Shown here in pieces: positions 16,412 to 25,147 of a stretch of DNA of 35,886 nt; the stretch's first letter is position 1, and each line of letters opens with the position of its first letter. The DNA is from Novosphingobium sp. GTDB lineage: Bacteria > Pseudomonadota > Alphaproteobacteria > Sphingomonadales > Sphingomonadaceae. The translations under genes and the position numbers were made by a program. The notes under the pieces are model-generated. The model was not told where the DNA came from. It was given only the letters and a program-made list of their open reading frames with translations, and did no database searches. The stretch covers positions 1 through 35,886 of the forward strand of contig JAQWKP010000341.1 of the NCBI GenBank assembly GCA_029247785.1, written 5' to 3'.

Positions 16412-16455
16412 GCGCGCTGTGCTCAGTGCTATCAGCGCGCTCTGCAAAGTGTCAA
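16412..16455 (-). promoter_or_regulatory. Candidate promoter and overlapping operator for the ferredoxin-P450-PQQ operon
   Basis: Reading the minus strand, a TTGACA box (16455-16450) matches the -35 consensus fully; TAGCAC lies 18 bases further as a weak -10. A perfect inverted repeat, GCGCGCTG and CAGCGCGC separated by 13 bases (16412-16440), covers the spacer and the -10 box and sits 18 bases upstream of the ferredoxin ATG. The position is typical for repressor binding, so induction by relief of repression is a reasonable guess. It could also be only a GC-rich hairpin after the MFS gene. Confidence 0.45.
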
Positions 16456-16500
16456 TCTGATGCAGAGGAAGACGTCTGGTCCGCCACGTCAGGAAAGCCG

Positions 16501-17754
16501 CTAGTCACTCGCGGCAAGCGCCGCATCGCCGGGCACAGCCGCGAGTTCGACCTTGTCGTGACGCCCGGTCAGATAGAAGGCCAGCGCGCCAGACAGGGTC
16601 ATTCCGGCGGCGACATAGAGGAAGCCGTCGTAGCTGTCGGTCAGGTGCAGCATATAGCTCAGCAGCAGTGCGCCCAGGGCCGAGGCAAGGCCCATCGCCG
16701 TCATCAGCATGGAAAAGACGAAGCTGTAATGGCCAAGATCGAAGCGGCGCGAGGTGAGGAACGCGCCAACATCGGTTTCCGCGCCCTGCGCCAGCCCGAT
16801 CAGCGCGATCGATCCGCCGAGAATCCAGCGTGCGTCGAAGGTTGAGGCCAGCGAGATAAATCCGATTGCCGGCAAGCCAAGCGCGATGACCGCGACAAGA
16901 TGCGCGGGCATCCGGTCCAACGCATAGCCGCTGATGAAGCGCCCGATCACCACGCAGATCGAATAGAGCGACACCGCTGCCGTGGCGAATCGCACGCTCG
17001 CACCATTTTCCATCAGCATGATATTCATCTGCGAGGCGACAATGATCTGCGGAAAATTGCACAGGAACATGCCGCCCAGCAGCAGCAGGAACACCGGTTC
17101 ACGGGCAAGCTGGCGAAACTGCGACCAGTTCATCCCCGGCGCGCGCGATGGCGCGGATGAGCTGGGGCTGGGACTGGTGTGGTTCTTGCCGATCAGCAGG
17201 ATCGCGGCCAGCCCGCCGCAGGCCGAGGCCAGCGCAAGCGTGCGATAGGCGGCGCGCCAGCCCTCGACCTCGATGATCGACCCGATGATCGGCGCGGCCA
17301 CGGCTGCGACCAGCGGCGGGCAGCACAGCAGGAATGACAGCGCCAGCCCGCGCGCGGTATCGAAGCGCTCGACCACCACTCGGGTGAACACCATGGTCGC
17401 GGTGAGAACGCCGAGTGTCCCGTTGACCAGCGCGATGGCGTAGAACTGATAGATATTCCCGGTCATCAGGCTGAAAGCGAAGAACGCAGCCGGCACCACC
17501 GAAAAGCCGATCATCGCGGCGATACGCGGGCCGTAGCGATCGGCGATGCGACCGGCCACGGGAGTGAAGAACAGCGAGACCAGCCCGAGCGAGCCGATCA
17601 GTGCGAATTGTGACTTGGTCCAGCCAAATTCCGCGAGCAGCGGCGGGCCGAACAGATTGGTCATATGAAAATTGATCGCCACGCCAAAGCCAAGGCCAAG
17701 CGCTGCGCCCAGCAGGTTTGGCCAGTTCCGGCGAAACTCGCGAAAATATGTCAA
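16501..17754 (-). CDS. MFS transporter
   Basis: 417 residues with about twelve hydrophobic segments in two sets of six, separated by a short Ser/Pro-rich loop (HTSPSPSSSAPSRAP) near 195-210. The major-facilitator loop signature between helices 2 and 3 is visible as GRIADRYGPR at about 68-77. It resembles monocarboxylate/oxalate-porter-like members common in catabolic clusters. The start is a TTG at 17754, chosen because it leaves a complete first helix; AGGA lies upstream. It is the first gene on the minus strand before the ferredoxin (106 bases away), so it may carry the substrate or an intermediate of this pathway. Direction and cargo are unknown. Confidence 0.9.
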   Translation of the reverse strand: MTYFREFRRNWPNLLGAALGLGFGVAINFHMTNLFGPPLLAEFGWTKSQFALIGSLGLVSLFFTPVAGRIADRYGPRIAAMIGFSVVPAAFFAFSLMTGNIYQFYAIALVNGTLGVLTATMVFTRVVVERFDTARGLALSFLLCCPPLVAAVAAPIIGSIIEVEGWRAAYRTLALASACGGLAAILLIGKNHTSPSPSSSAPSRAPGMNWSQFRQLAREPVFLLLLGGMFLCNFPQIIVASQMNIMLMENGASVRFATAAVSLYSICVVIGRFISGYALDRMPAHLVAVIALGLPAIGFISLASTFDARWILGGSIALIGLAQGAETDVGAFLTSRRFDLGHYSFVFSMLMTAMGLASALGALLLSYMLHLTDSYDGFLYVAAGMTLSGALAFYLTGRHDKVELAAVPGDAALAASD

Positions 17755-17904
17755 TCGGGCAGTCCTATCGCTTGTCTTGGTGCGGAATTGCTGTCGAGGT
17801 GGACCGCCCGCTTGCCAATTCCGAGTACCACCCAGGTTGCCGGTGGTCCATCGAACAGATCATTGCGGATTTCCTGGCGTGCGTCCTAGCCCCAGACCGC
17901 TCGA

Positions 17905-17932
17905 TTGCTCCTGACCGTGTCGCGTGTATATT
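17905..17932 (+). promoter_or_regulatory. Candidate promoter for the small membrane protein genes
   Basis: TTGCTC (17905-17910) and TATATT (17927-17932) are separated by 16 bases; the -10 box matches 5 of 6 consensus positions. Transcription would begin about 17940, just upstream of the GTG chosen for the next gene. The rest of the interval 17755-17904 shows only a short six-base inverted repeat and nothing else I can name. Confidence 0.4.
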
Positions 17933-17976
17933 CTGAAGTCGAGAGCGGTAACTATCGAAGCGTCGGGGTGCATGTG

Positions 17977-18240
17977 GTGCGACTTCTGATCGAAATTTTG
18001 ATTTTCAAACGCATGATTGCGCCGGTTATCTTGCAGATCCTGTTCTGGGCCGGAGTGTTTGGCTGCCTCTACGGTGCCTATGTTCTTTACAAGCTCGACA
18101 ATTGGGCCTGGCCTTTCCCGCTTTTTCTCGGCCCCTTGCTGGTCCGCGTGTTATTCGAGCAAGCCATACTTGCCTATCGGGCTTATGATCGCCTCAGCGA
18201 AATCAGCAAGATGCTCGCCAAACAATCCGAAGATCAATGA
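17977..18240 (+). CDS. Small membrane protein, DUF4282-like
   Basis: 87 residues from a GTG at 17977. Two hydrophobic segments, about 12-35 (MIAPVILQILFWAGVFGCLYGAYVLY) and 42-62 (WPFPLFLGPLLVRVLFEQAILAYRA), followed by a charged helix ending DRLSEISKMLAKQSEDQ. The pattern, phenylalanine-lysine-arginine before the first helix, a short loop, then LGPLxVRVxxE, is that of DUF4282 proteins, whose role is unknown. The start is uncertain: 17974 (GTG) and 18013 (ATG) are alternatives; the TTG at 17905 lies inside a likely promoter. It is read with the next gene 42 bases later. It has no visible link to catabolism. Confidence 0.72.
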   Translation: MRLLIEILIFKRMIAPVILQILFWAGVFGCLYGAYVLYKLDNWAWPFPLFLGPLLVRVLFEQAILAYRAYDRLSEISKMLAKQSEDQ

Positions 18241-18282
18241 TGCGCAGCAACGTTCGAACAAGAATTTGCGCGAGGGGGGCTC

Positions 18283-18921
18283 ATGCCTGGCGATGAGCCT
18301 TTCTCGAACCCGAAGGCCGATGTCCTGACCCGCTGGGCAGGGTGGTGCGGCATGCTTGGGGGGCCAGCCCTGGCTATCGCCTATATTGCACACCCGCCGT
18401 CGGCACCCCCGGAAATTGTCGCGAGTACCTTCTGGATTTGGGTCCATGTCGGGTTCATGGCTTCGCTGCTCGGCGGCGTGTTCCTGTTAGTCGCGCTGGT
18501 TGGGCGTTATGCTCGTTCTGGCGGGCAATACATTGGATTTGCAGGATTTATCCTGGCAGTCATCAGTCTCATATTTGTATTTGGTCTCGATTATGCCGAA
18601 GTCTTTATATTCCCGACCCTTGCCGTCAGTCACCCGGAAGTCGTCACGCAATATGGCGATGGCACATCCATGCCATCGGTTGCCTTTGCATTCCCGGCAA
18701 CCGGGATCATCTTCCTTGTCGGCTTCTCGCTGTTTTCTCGGGCTCTGTTGAAGGCCGGAGTTATTGGGCGTGGCGCTGCGACCCTGACAATTGTGGGAGC
18801 GTTGGTGTTCACAATGGGATTGAGCGGCTTCTTTCCCATGGTTGTGGTCAAGACAGGAGCGACCCTGTTCGGTGGCGGGCTGGTGTGGCTTGGTCTTAGC
18901 TTGTGGCGTCCAGCCCACTAG
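18283..18921 (+). CDS. Integral membrane protein of unknown function
   Basis: 212 residues with about six hydrophobic segments (near 20-37, 47-70, 82-106, 130-150, 160-180, 185-205). A strong GAGGGGGG ribosome site precedes the ATG. No catalytic or transport motif is recognised; the layout resembles small DUF998/DUF4386-like membrane proteins but I cannot assign it. It follows the DUF4282-like gene on the same strand and converges on the Baeyer-Villiger monooxygenase gene 15 bases away. Its base composition is slightly lower in GC than the neighbours, judged by eye. Confidence 0.75.
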   Translation: MPGDEPFSNPKADVLTRWAGWCGMLGGPALAIAYIAHPPSAPPEIVASTFWIWVHVGFMASLLGGVFLLVALVGRYARSGGQYIGFAGFILAVISLIFVFGLDYAEVFIFPTLAVSHPEVVTQYGDGTSMPSVAFAFPATGIIFLVGFSLFSRALLKAGVIGRGAATLTIVGALVFTMGLSGFFPMVVVKTGATLFGGGLVWLGLSLWRPAH

Positions 18922-18936
18922 CTCCCCAACGCGCCG

Positions 18937-20922
18937 TCAATTGACCACCAGGTCTTCGCCGAAATAGGGTCGCAGTCCGGCGTCGGTCTCGTTGGGCGGG
19001 GGCTGGGTCGGGTCGAGCAGCCAGTTCCACATTCGCCGGAAGTCGACCGGGCCATTGACCGCCGAGCGATCATGCTCGTTGCGGTAATAATTCTTCACCC
19101 GCGGGTCCATGTAGATCATCAGCTTCTCGTTTTCATCGAGCTCATCGTTGAACCGCCAATAAGCATCGGGCGTGACGTCGACAGCGCGCTTGTCCTTCTC
19201 GATCAGCCCGGCGATGCAGCGCAACGCGAAGCGGATTTCGATTTCCAGCAGGTCGATGATCTGGAAGCCGCCGAAATTATTGGTGTTGGGGCCATAGGCC
19301 ATGAAGAAGTTCGGGAAGCCCGGCAGCATTGAACCGATATAGGCCCGCGCCCCGTCCTTCGACCACAGCTCTTCGACCCGAACATCCTCGCGGCCGCGTA
19401 TCTCCATCGGCCAGAGGAAATCATTGGCCTTGAAGCCGGTCGCATAGATGATGATGTCGAACGGGATTTCTTCTCCCGCAGAGACGATCCCGCCTGGCGT
19501 GATCCTCTCGATGCCATCGGTTACCAGCGTGACATTGTCGCGCAGCAGCGCTTCGTAGATCGAATCCTCGGTGTCGATCATGATCGGGCGAGAGGACATC
19601 GGCGGGGCCGCCGGGATCATCTTCTCGATAAGCTCGGGCCGGCTCGCCAGCTTCTGCTCGATATAGGCGACACGGGCATCGCGGCTCTCCTTGTTCGGAG
19701 CGCTGGCCGCATAGGGATCATTGAAATCGGGGTCGGCGCGCGCCGAAGTCCCGACATTGCGCGGGCCATAAAGCCAGCTCAGGCGGAACCGCGCGAAATT
19801 GACGTAATAAGGGAAATTGGCGTCCAGCCACAGCGACTGATCGGGCAGCGGCGTGACGTACATTGGGTTTTCATAACACCAGCTTGGGGTGCGCTGGAAC
19901 ATGTGGACATGGCCTGCCACTTTCGCCAGCTCTGGCGTGGTCTGGTAGCTTGAGGCACCCGAACCGATCACCGCGACGCGCTTGCCGACGACGTCCAGAT
20001 CATCGGGCCATTGTGCGGTGTGGCAGCTTTGGCCTGCGAAGCTTTCCATGCCTTCAATCTCGGGCATGTTGGGCCGCGACAGGAAGCCGACACAGCTGAT
20101 GATCGCGTTGAATTTGCGGGTCTGGCTGCCCTCTGGTGTTTGGCTCTTGACCACCCAGACCTGCTCACCCTCGTCCCAGATCACCGATTTGACTTCAGTT
20201 TCGAACTCGATCGATTCGCGCAGCTCGAAATTGTCGGCGACCCAGCGCATGTATTTCATGTTCTCGTCGCGCGGGCAGAAATTATAGGGGTAGGGAAAGT
20301 CGATCCCGAACAGGTGGGTGTAGCTGCGGCTTGGCGAATCGACCCGCGCGCCGGGATATTTGTTCTCGAACCATGTTCCGCCGACCTCTGGGTTCTTTTC
20401 CAGCACGGCATAGGGAATACCAGCGCGCTTGAGATGGACCGCAGCTGCAAGGCCGGACAGGCCAGAACCGATGATCCCGACGACGAAGTCCTCACGATTT
20501 TTCTTCGGGGGTGGCTCTTTCCAGTCAACACCTCTGACAAACGGGTCGAGCGCGGTCTGCTCCAGCCACATGCCCCATTCCGCTTCGGGAACTTCCTCAC
20601 CCGAGCACAGCGGCAGGCTTTCGGACAGTCGCTGGTCCGGGCCGTAATCGATATTGCCCGCGCCGCCGTCGCGATAGGATTTGAGGAAGGTGGCGGCCTT
20701 GGCGTGCAGCGTGGCGATGTCTGCCTCGTCAGAGACGACCATCACACCGCCGCCAGCATTATAGGCGCTAGCTCCCCCAAGCGGCATGGCCTTGGTCGCC
20801 AGCACGTCTGCGTCGCCGGTCAGCTGGTAGAGCAATCCGCGCAGCACCATCGGGTCGGCATATTTGACGGCATCCTCGATGGTTTCATCGCTTGCCGAAA
20901 GCAGCTCATTTCTCACGCCCAT
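18937..20922 (-). CDS. Baeyer-Villiger-type flavin monooxygenase with N-terminal extension (HAPMO-like)
   Basis: 661 residues. FAD/NADPH enzyme that inserts oxygen next to a ketone to make an ester or lactone. Two Rossmann motifs (GSGLSG at about 152-157 and GSGASS near 319-324) flank the Baeyer-Villiger fingerprint FAGQSCHTAQWP (295-306), which fits FxGxxxHxxxWP fully. The first 145 residues precede the FAD domain, as in 4-hydroxyacetophenone monooxygenase, and lack any motif I know. The ATG at 20922 has AGAGGA upstream; a TTG at 20943 is an alternative. It is divergent from an amidohydrolase, with 214 bases between them that contain no clear promoter boxes. In the cluster it could convert a ketone produced by the alcohol dehydrogenases (inference). 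Confidence 0.92.
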   Translation of the reverse strand: MGVRNELLSASDETIEDAVKYADPMVLRGLLYQLTGDADVLATKAMPLGGASAYNAGGGVMVVSDEADIATLHAKAATFLKSYRDGGAGNIDYGPDQRLSESLPLCSGEEVPEAEWGMWLEQTALDPFVRGVDWKEPPPKKNREDFVVGIIGSGLSGLAAAVHLKRAGIPYAVLEKNPEVGGTWFENKYPGARVDSPSRSYTHLFGIDFPYPYNFCPRDENMKYMRWVADNFELRESIEFETEVKSVIWDEGEQVWVVKSQTPEGSQTRKFNAIISCVGFLSRPNMPEIEGMESFAGQSCHTAQWPDDLDVVGKRVAVIGSGASSYQTTPELAKVAGHVHMFQRTPSWCYENPMYVTPLPDQSLWLDANFPYYVNFARFRLSWLYGPRNVGTSARADPDFNDPYAASAPNKESRDARVAYIEQKLASRPELIEKMIPAAPPMSSRPIMIDTEDSIYEALLRDNVTLVTDGIERITPGGIVSAGEEIPFDIIIYATGFKANDFLWPMEIRGREDVRVEELWSKDGARAYIGSMLPGFPNFFMAYGPNTNNFGGFQIIDLLEIEIRFALRCIAGLIEKDKRAVDVTPDAYWRFNDELDENEKLMIYMDPRVKNYYRNEHDRSAVNGPVDFRRMWNWLLDPTQPPPNETDAGLRPYFGEDLVVN

Positions 20923-21136
20923 CTTGCAATCCTCTTTGCGCAAGGCTTGCCGCAGGGCTGGCCTTGTCTGACTGTTTGAGGCGAGCCTAGACGGCGCTTC
21001 TCACTAGTCAAGCGGCCCGGTCAAACCGTGCTGCCCATCACTCCGTTTCGCTTGCAATGGCTCTCGCGATGCACAAGCATCAGCGCGCTGGAGCCGACTC
21101 ACGAGCCCTGAGCCGATCCGCAATGGGAGATGGGAT

Positions 21137-22798
21137 ATGAGCGACATTACCCTCCTGGTGAAAAATGCCAGGATTGTCGATGGGACTGGCAGTGATGCGT
21201 GGACCGGCGATGTCGCGATCGCCGGTGACCGAATTGCCGATGTCGCTCCCGATATTGATGCCGTGGCGCCGACAATCGATGCCGGCGGACAGGTGCTCGC
21301 ACCCGGTTTCATCGAGATTCACACCCATTACGACCCTCAGATCTGCTGGGACCGGTTGGCGACGCCGGTGATCGAACACGGCACGACGACGGTGGTGTTC
21401 GGCAATTGCTCGCTGTCGCTCGCGCCGGTGCGCAAGGGCGAGGACCCTCATCTCACCCGCATGTTCAGCAAGATCGAGGATATCGAGCCCGAGATTTTCG
21501 ATAGCGCCGTGCCCTATTCATGGGAAAGCTTCGGCGAATATCTCGATCATATCCGTCCTGGTCTTGGGCTCAATGTCGGCGGGCTGGTCGGCCATACCGC
21601 GCTGCGCCACTATGTCATGGGACAGGACGCGCAGAAACGCGCCGCGACGGATGTCGAGCTCGACGCGATGTGCGGCGTGCTTGCCGAATCGATCCAGGAT
21701 GGCGCGTTTGGCCTGTCGCTATCCTATGCAGACACCGACGCCGACGATCTGCCGGTTGCCAGCTGCCACGCCGATGAGCGCGAACGCATCGCGCTTGCCA
21801 AAACCGTGGTCGATAATGGCCGGAAGCTTGTCGAATGTGTTCGCGCTTTCGTCGATCCCGATTTGCAAGCGGTACAGCTGGAGGAACAGGCGCGCATTTC
21901 TAAGGCTTCGGGCGCGCTCTGCGCTGTCACACCGGTGCTCGATCTGCCGCAGAACCCGGGCAGTTGGCTGCGCGACCTGACGCGGATGGAGGAAATCCGC
22001 GCAGAGGGTGGCAATGTCATCGGCCAGGTCTGTCCCAGGCCGTTCGATTTCAATTTCAGGCTCTCGCGCAGCTATTTCCCGCTGCTGATGATCCCGAGCT
22101 GGGCGCTAATCATGGTCCGGCCGGTGGCTGAACGCATTGCCCGCTTTACCGACAGCGCGCTGAGAAAGCAGCTCGCCGCCGACATGGCCGCCAATTCGAC
22201 CTCGTTCCAGACGGTGTTCGTCAAGCATGCCGTTAGCGGGGACAATCGCAAATATGAGGGACGCTATCTGGTCGAGATCGCCGAGGATGAAGGCAAGAGC
22301 CTCGCCGAAGCCTTTCTCGACATATCCTTGCGCGACGATCTCGAAACCGATTTTGCCACCGAGAATTCGCAATATGTCAATCTCGACAATACTGCGGCGA
22401 TGCTCAGCCACCCGCAGGCGCAGATCGGTGCATCGGATGGCGGAGCGCATGTCGCGCAATTCTCCAGTACCGGCGATTGCCCCTATGTGCTGGAGCAATT
22501 CGTGCGCAACCATCAACGCATGAGCCTGGAGCGCGCAGTCAGCCGCATGACGGGCGAGATTGCCGAGTCGAACGGGATTGTCGATCGCGGCATTATCGCC
22601 AAGGGTAAATTTGCCGATCTCGTGCTGTTCGATCCGGACACGATCGCTCGAGGCGATGAAGAGCAGGTCTATGATCTGCCCTGCGACAAGCCCCGCTTCA
22701 TCCGCCACCCCAAGGGGATCGATAGCGTGATCGTCAATGGGCAATTGGTGCACCGGCAGGGCAGCTACACCGAGGCGCGGCCCGGCGTGATCGTCTGA
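21137..22798 (+). CDS. Amidohydrolase, D-aminoacylase-like superfamily (paralogue 1)
   Basis: 553 residues. Composite-domain amidohydrolase of the N-acyl-D-amino-acid deacylase type. Seen: N-terminal beta domain (VKNARIVDGTGSDAWTGDVAI), metal-binding HTH (His62, His64), GNCSLSLAP with Cys91 equivalent to the metal-bridging Cys of D-aminoacylase, and GASDGGAH with the catalytic Asp near 436. Where D-aminoacylase has HMRxE and SHxK (two further His ligands), this protein reads ECVRAF and VTPVLD, so the site probably holds one metal and the substrate may not be an N-acyl amino acid. GGGA precedes the ATG. The flavin monooxygenase follows 28 bases later, so the two form an operon. Confidence 0.88.
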   Translation: MSDITLLVKNARIVDGTGSDAWTGDVAIAGDRIADVAPDIDAVAPTIDAGGQVLAPGFIEIHTHYDPQICWDRLATPVIEHGTTTVVFGNCSLSLAPVRKGEDPHLTRMFSKIEDIEPEIFDSAVPYSWESFGEYLDHIRPGLGLNVGGLVGHTALRHYVMGQDAQKRAATDVELDAMCGVLAESIQDGAFGLSLSYADTDADDLPVASCHADERERIALAKTVVDNGRKLVECVRAFVDPDLQAVQLEEQARISKASGALCAVTPVLDLPQNPGSWLRDLTRMEEIRAEGGNVIGQVCPRPFDFNFRLSRSYFPLLMIPSWALIMVRPVAERIARFTDSALRKQLAADMAANSTSFQTVFVKHAVSGDNRKYEGRYLVEIAEDEGKSLAEAFLDISLRDDLETDFATENSQYVNLDNTAAMLSHPQAQIGASDGGAHVAQFSSTGDCPYVLEQFVRNHQRMSLERAVSRMTGEIAESNGIVDRGIIAKGKFADLVLFDPDTIARGDEEQVYDLPCDKPRFIRHPKGIDSVIVNGQLVHRQGSYTEARPGVIV

Positions 22799-22826
22799 GC
22801 AGAGGGAGCGGGAGCCGGGGGAAGCC

Positions 22827-24116
22827 ATGTCCCAGATTCACTTCAACCTGGTGATGACCAGCTCGCCCAACAGCCATTCGCAAAGCGTGTGGGCACATCC
22901 CGACGACCGTCACGGCCTCAACCTGCTTTCGCCGGACTACTGGGCCGGCTTCGGCAGACTACTGGAGCGCGGCATGTTCGACGGGGTATTCTTCGCCGAT
23001 ACCATGTCGATTAGTGACAGCTACGCCTGGGAGACACTGGCGAGCGGTTCAGCGCCGCGGCCCGATCCGTGGACGATCCTGCCCTTTATCGCTGCGGCAA
23101 CGACCCATCTCGGCCTCGCGGCGACGCTCTCGACTGTGGGCACGCCGCCCTATCTGGCGGTGCGGCGGATAGGCGCGCTCGATAATCTCACCGGCGGGCG
23201 CGTCGCGTGGAATGTCGTCACCAGCTATCTTGAGAGCGATTTCCAGGCGTTGGGTCTGGAGCAGCCGTCACACGATGTGCGCTATGACCAGGCCGATGAA
23301 TTCATGGAGATCTGCTACCGGCTGTGGGATGCATTCCCCCGCGATGCGCTGATCCGCGACAAGGCCTCGGGCGATTATGTCGATGTCGCCAAGCTCGCGC
23401 TGGTGGAATATTCCGGCACATATCACAGCTGCAGAACCTATCCCGCGATGGCCTGTTCGGAGCAGGGCCGTCCGCTGATCTTCCAGGCCGGTGCATCCGG
23501 GCGCGGCATGCGGTTTGCTGCAACACATGCTGATGCCTGTTTTGCATTGCAACCGCGCAGTGCCATGTCCGACTATATTGCCAATTTGCGGGCTGCCGCG
23601 AAACAGGCCGGGCGGCCCGATCCGCGCGCTTTCTTCGGGGTTCAGCCGTTCATTGGCGGCACCGAGGCCGAAGCGCAGCAGCGCATTACTGAGCTTGAGG
23701 AACGCGTCCCCATAGGCACCGCGCTCAATCGGCTCGGTGGCTTGCTTGGGCGCGAGTTCACCGAGGATGACCTCGACCACCCGATTGAAATCTCCGAGAC
23801 CCAGGCTTCGCAAGGATGGATGAGTGCGATCGCCCATGTCAGCGAGGGCAAGGCACCTAGCTTGCGCGAGATGGCACTGCATTTTGCGATTTCGCCGATG
23901 AACCCGCGCATCGTTGGCACGCCCGAGCAGGTCGCGAATACGCTGGAGGAATGGTGGCGCGATACTGGTTGTTATGGCTTCACCATCGTTCCCGAAGTGC
24001 TTCCGGCAAGCATCGAAGCATTCGCCGATGAAGTCGTCCCGCTGCTCCAGAAGCGCGGCATCATGCGAACTGAATATGCCGGAACCACCTATCGCGAAAA
24101 TTTGCTGCAGCAGTGA
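22827..24116 (+). CDS. Flavin-dependent monooxygenase, luciferase-like (NtaA/SnaA/DszA group)
   Basis: 429 residues. FMNH2-using monooxygenase of the bacterial luciferase superfamily; the group includes nitrilotriacetate, sulfone and long-chain alkane oxygenases. Typical stretches are LLERGMFDGVFFAD, TTHLGLAATLSTVGTPPYLAVRRIGALDNLTGGRVAWNVVTS (metal-free TIM barrel strands 3-4), RYDQADEFMEICYRLW and PLIFQAGASGRGMRFAATHAD. Such enzymes need a separate flavin reductase, which is not present here. A GGGGGAAG site precedes the ATG. It shares an operon with the amidohydrolase upstream and converges on a TauD gene 15 bases away. Reaction may be oxidative C-N or C-S cleavage or type II Baeyer-Villiger oxidation. 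Confidence 0.9.
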   Translation: MSQIHFNLVMTSSPNSHSQSVWAHPDDRHGLNLLSPDYWAGFGRLLERGMFDGVFFADTMSISDSYAWETLASGSAPRPDPWTILPFIAAATTHLGLAATLSTVGTPPYLAVRRIGALDNLTGGRVAWNVVTSYLESDFQALGLEQPSHDVRYDQADEFMEICYRLWDAFPRDALIRDKASGDYVDVAKLALVEYSGTYHSCRTYPAMACSEQGRPLIFQAGASGRGMRFAATHADACFALQPRSAMSDYIANLRAAAKQAGRPDPRAFFGVQPFIGGTEAEAQQRITELEERVPIGTALNRLGGLLGREFTEDDLDHPIEISETQASQGWMSAIAHVSEGKAPSLREMALHFAISPMNPRIVGTPEQVANTLEEWWRDTGCYGFTIVPEVLPASIEAFADEVVPLLQKRGIMRTEYAGTTYRENLLQQ

Positions 24117-24131
24117 ACAGGATGCGCCAGC

Positions 24132-24953
24132 TTAGGCCGGAACCGCTTCCCTCATCGCCTCATATTCGCTTGGCCCGATCGGCCGCTCCCCGCAGGTAGA
24201 CGTGCGGAACATCCGGCGCGGGGCGGTGTAGTCGCGCACGGCATAGTGCAAGGTGAAGCGATTGTCCCAGACCACGACGATATCGGGCGACCAGGTAAAG
24301 CGCGTCTGGAATTCCGGCAGGGTGCAGTGAGTAAACAGCATTTCCAGCAGGTTCTGGCTTTCGACCGGGGCCAGCCCTTCGATCCGCTTGGTGAACAGCC
24401 GGTTGAGATAGAGCGCGCGGCGTCCGGTACGCGGATTGACGCGGACCAGCGGGTGGCTGTGCTCCATGAAATTGCCGGGCATGGCGACCTGGTGGATCGC
24501 CCGCATATCCTCGATCATCGCGCGCACCGGTGCATCCAGCGTCTCATAGGCGGCATACATGCTCGCCCAGATCGTGTCGCCGCCGATGTCGGGCAGCACG
24601 TCGGGATGGAGCAGGGCGGCATAGGTCGGGCATTCGAAAAACGAGACATCGCTGTGATAAATATCCGCATAGGTGCCGCGCGCGGTTCCGGTCACGTCGA
24701 TCGTCTGGACCTGTTCGAGGTCGCCGCCGAGATGCGGTGTATAGGGCGCGGCTTCATCGGGCGGTTGGACCTCGCCGACAGCCCGCCCGAAGGCGAGCAA
24801 TTGCCGGGGGGTGACGTTCTGGCCGGTGAAGAACAGCACGAGGTGCTCGTCGAGCAGGCCGAGCAGCTCTTCGCGGTTGTCGGGGGTGAACTGGGTGACA
24901 TCCGCGCCGCTGATCCGCGCGCCGATATTGGGATTGATCCGCTCCAGCTTCAT
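24132..24953 (-). CDS. TauD/TfdA-family Fe(II)/2-oxoglutarate dioxygenase (first)
   Basis: 273 residues, normal for the family. The iron-binding facial triad is visible as YHSDVSF (His100, Asp102) and LHYAVRDY (His236), and the 2-oxoglutarate-binding Arg lies in the following RRMFRTS stretch. The N-terminal GARISGADVT and the DNREELLGLLDEHLVLFF segment are typical. Substrates in the family include sulfonates, phenoxy acids, alkyl sulfates and carnitine precursors; this one is not assigned. The ATG at 24953 has AGGAGAG upstream; a longer frame to 24992 is unlikely. Upstream lies the nested palindrome at 25024-25188. Confidence 0.9.
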   Translation of the reverse strand: MKLERINPNIGARISGADVTQFTPDNREELLGLLDEHLVLFFTGQNVTPRQLLAFGRAVGEVQPPDEAAPYTPHLGGDLEQVQTIDVTGTARGTYADIYHSDVSFFECPTYAALLHPDVLPDIGGDTIWASMYAAYETLDAPVRAMIEDMRAIHQVAMPGNFMEHSHPLVRVNPRTGRRALYLNRLFTKRIEGLAPVESQNLLEMLFTHCTLPEFQTRFTWSPDIVVVWDNRFTLHYAVRDYTAPRRMFRTSTCGERPIGPSEYEAMREAVPA

Positions 24954-25043
24954 CTCGCTCTCCTGTGGAGTTCGCACGACAAGGCTACGCAAGAAGCGGC
25001 CAAGGGTGAAGAGATTTGTGAAGGAGTCTTTGTAGGTGCGGAG

Positions 25044-25063
25044 AGCGCATTCGCGCTTTTTTT
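25044..25063 (+). terminator. Weak terminator-like stem with T-run
   Basis: AGCGC and GCGCT form a five-base stem around ATTC, directly followed by seven T (25057-25063). It has the shape of an intrinsic terminator on the plus strand, but no plus-strand gene ends just before it; it lies within the repeat element and could stop antisense reading from the flavin monooxygenase operon into the epoxide hydrolase. Confidence 0.35.
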
Positions 25064-25064
25064 A

Positions 25065-25147
25065 GCAACACCGGCCCGCTTCCCCTGCCCAACCACCCGA
25101 CATGGTATCCTTGGGGTGGTTGGGCAGGGGGAGCGGGCCGGTGTTGC
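25065..25147. repeat. Long inverted repeat, 34-bp arms
   Basis: Left arm 25065-25098 begins GCAACACCGGCCCGCT; right arm 25114-25147 ends AGCGGGCCGGTGTTGC. The arms pair over 34 positions with one difference (T at 25081 against G at 25131, a wobble pair in RNA). The loop is 15 bases (25099-25113). Its size and isolation from any coding frame suggest a miniature mobile or REP-like palindrome. Confidence 0.85.

Noticed and set aside
17827..17847. Short inverted repeat ACCACC/GGTGGT upstream of the MFS gene
   Set aside because: Only six-base arms, expected by chance in GC-rich DNA, and not at a clear promoter position.
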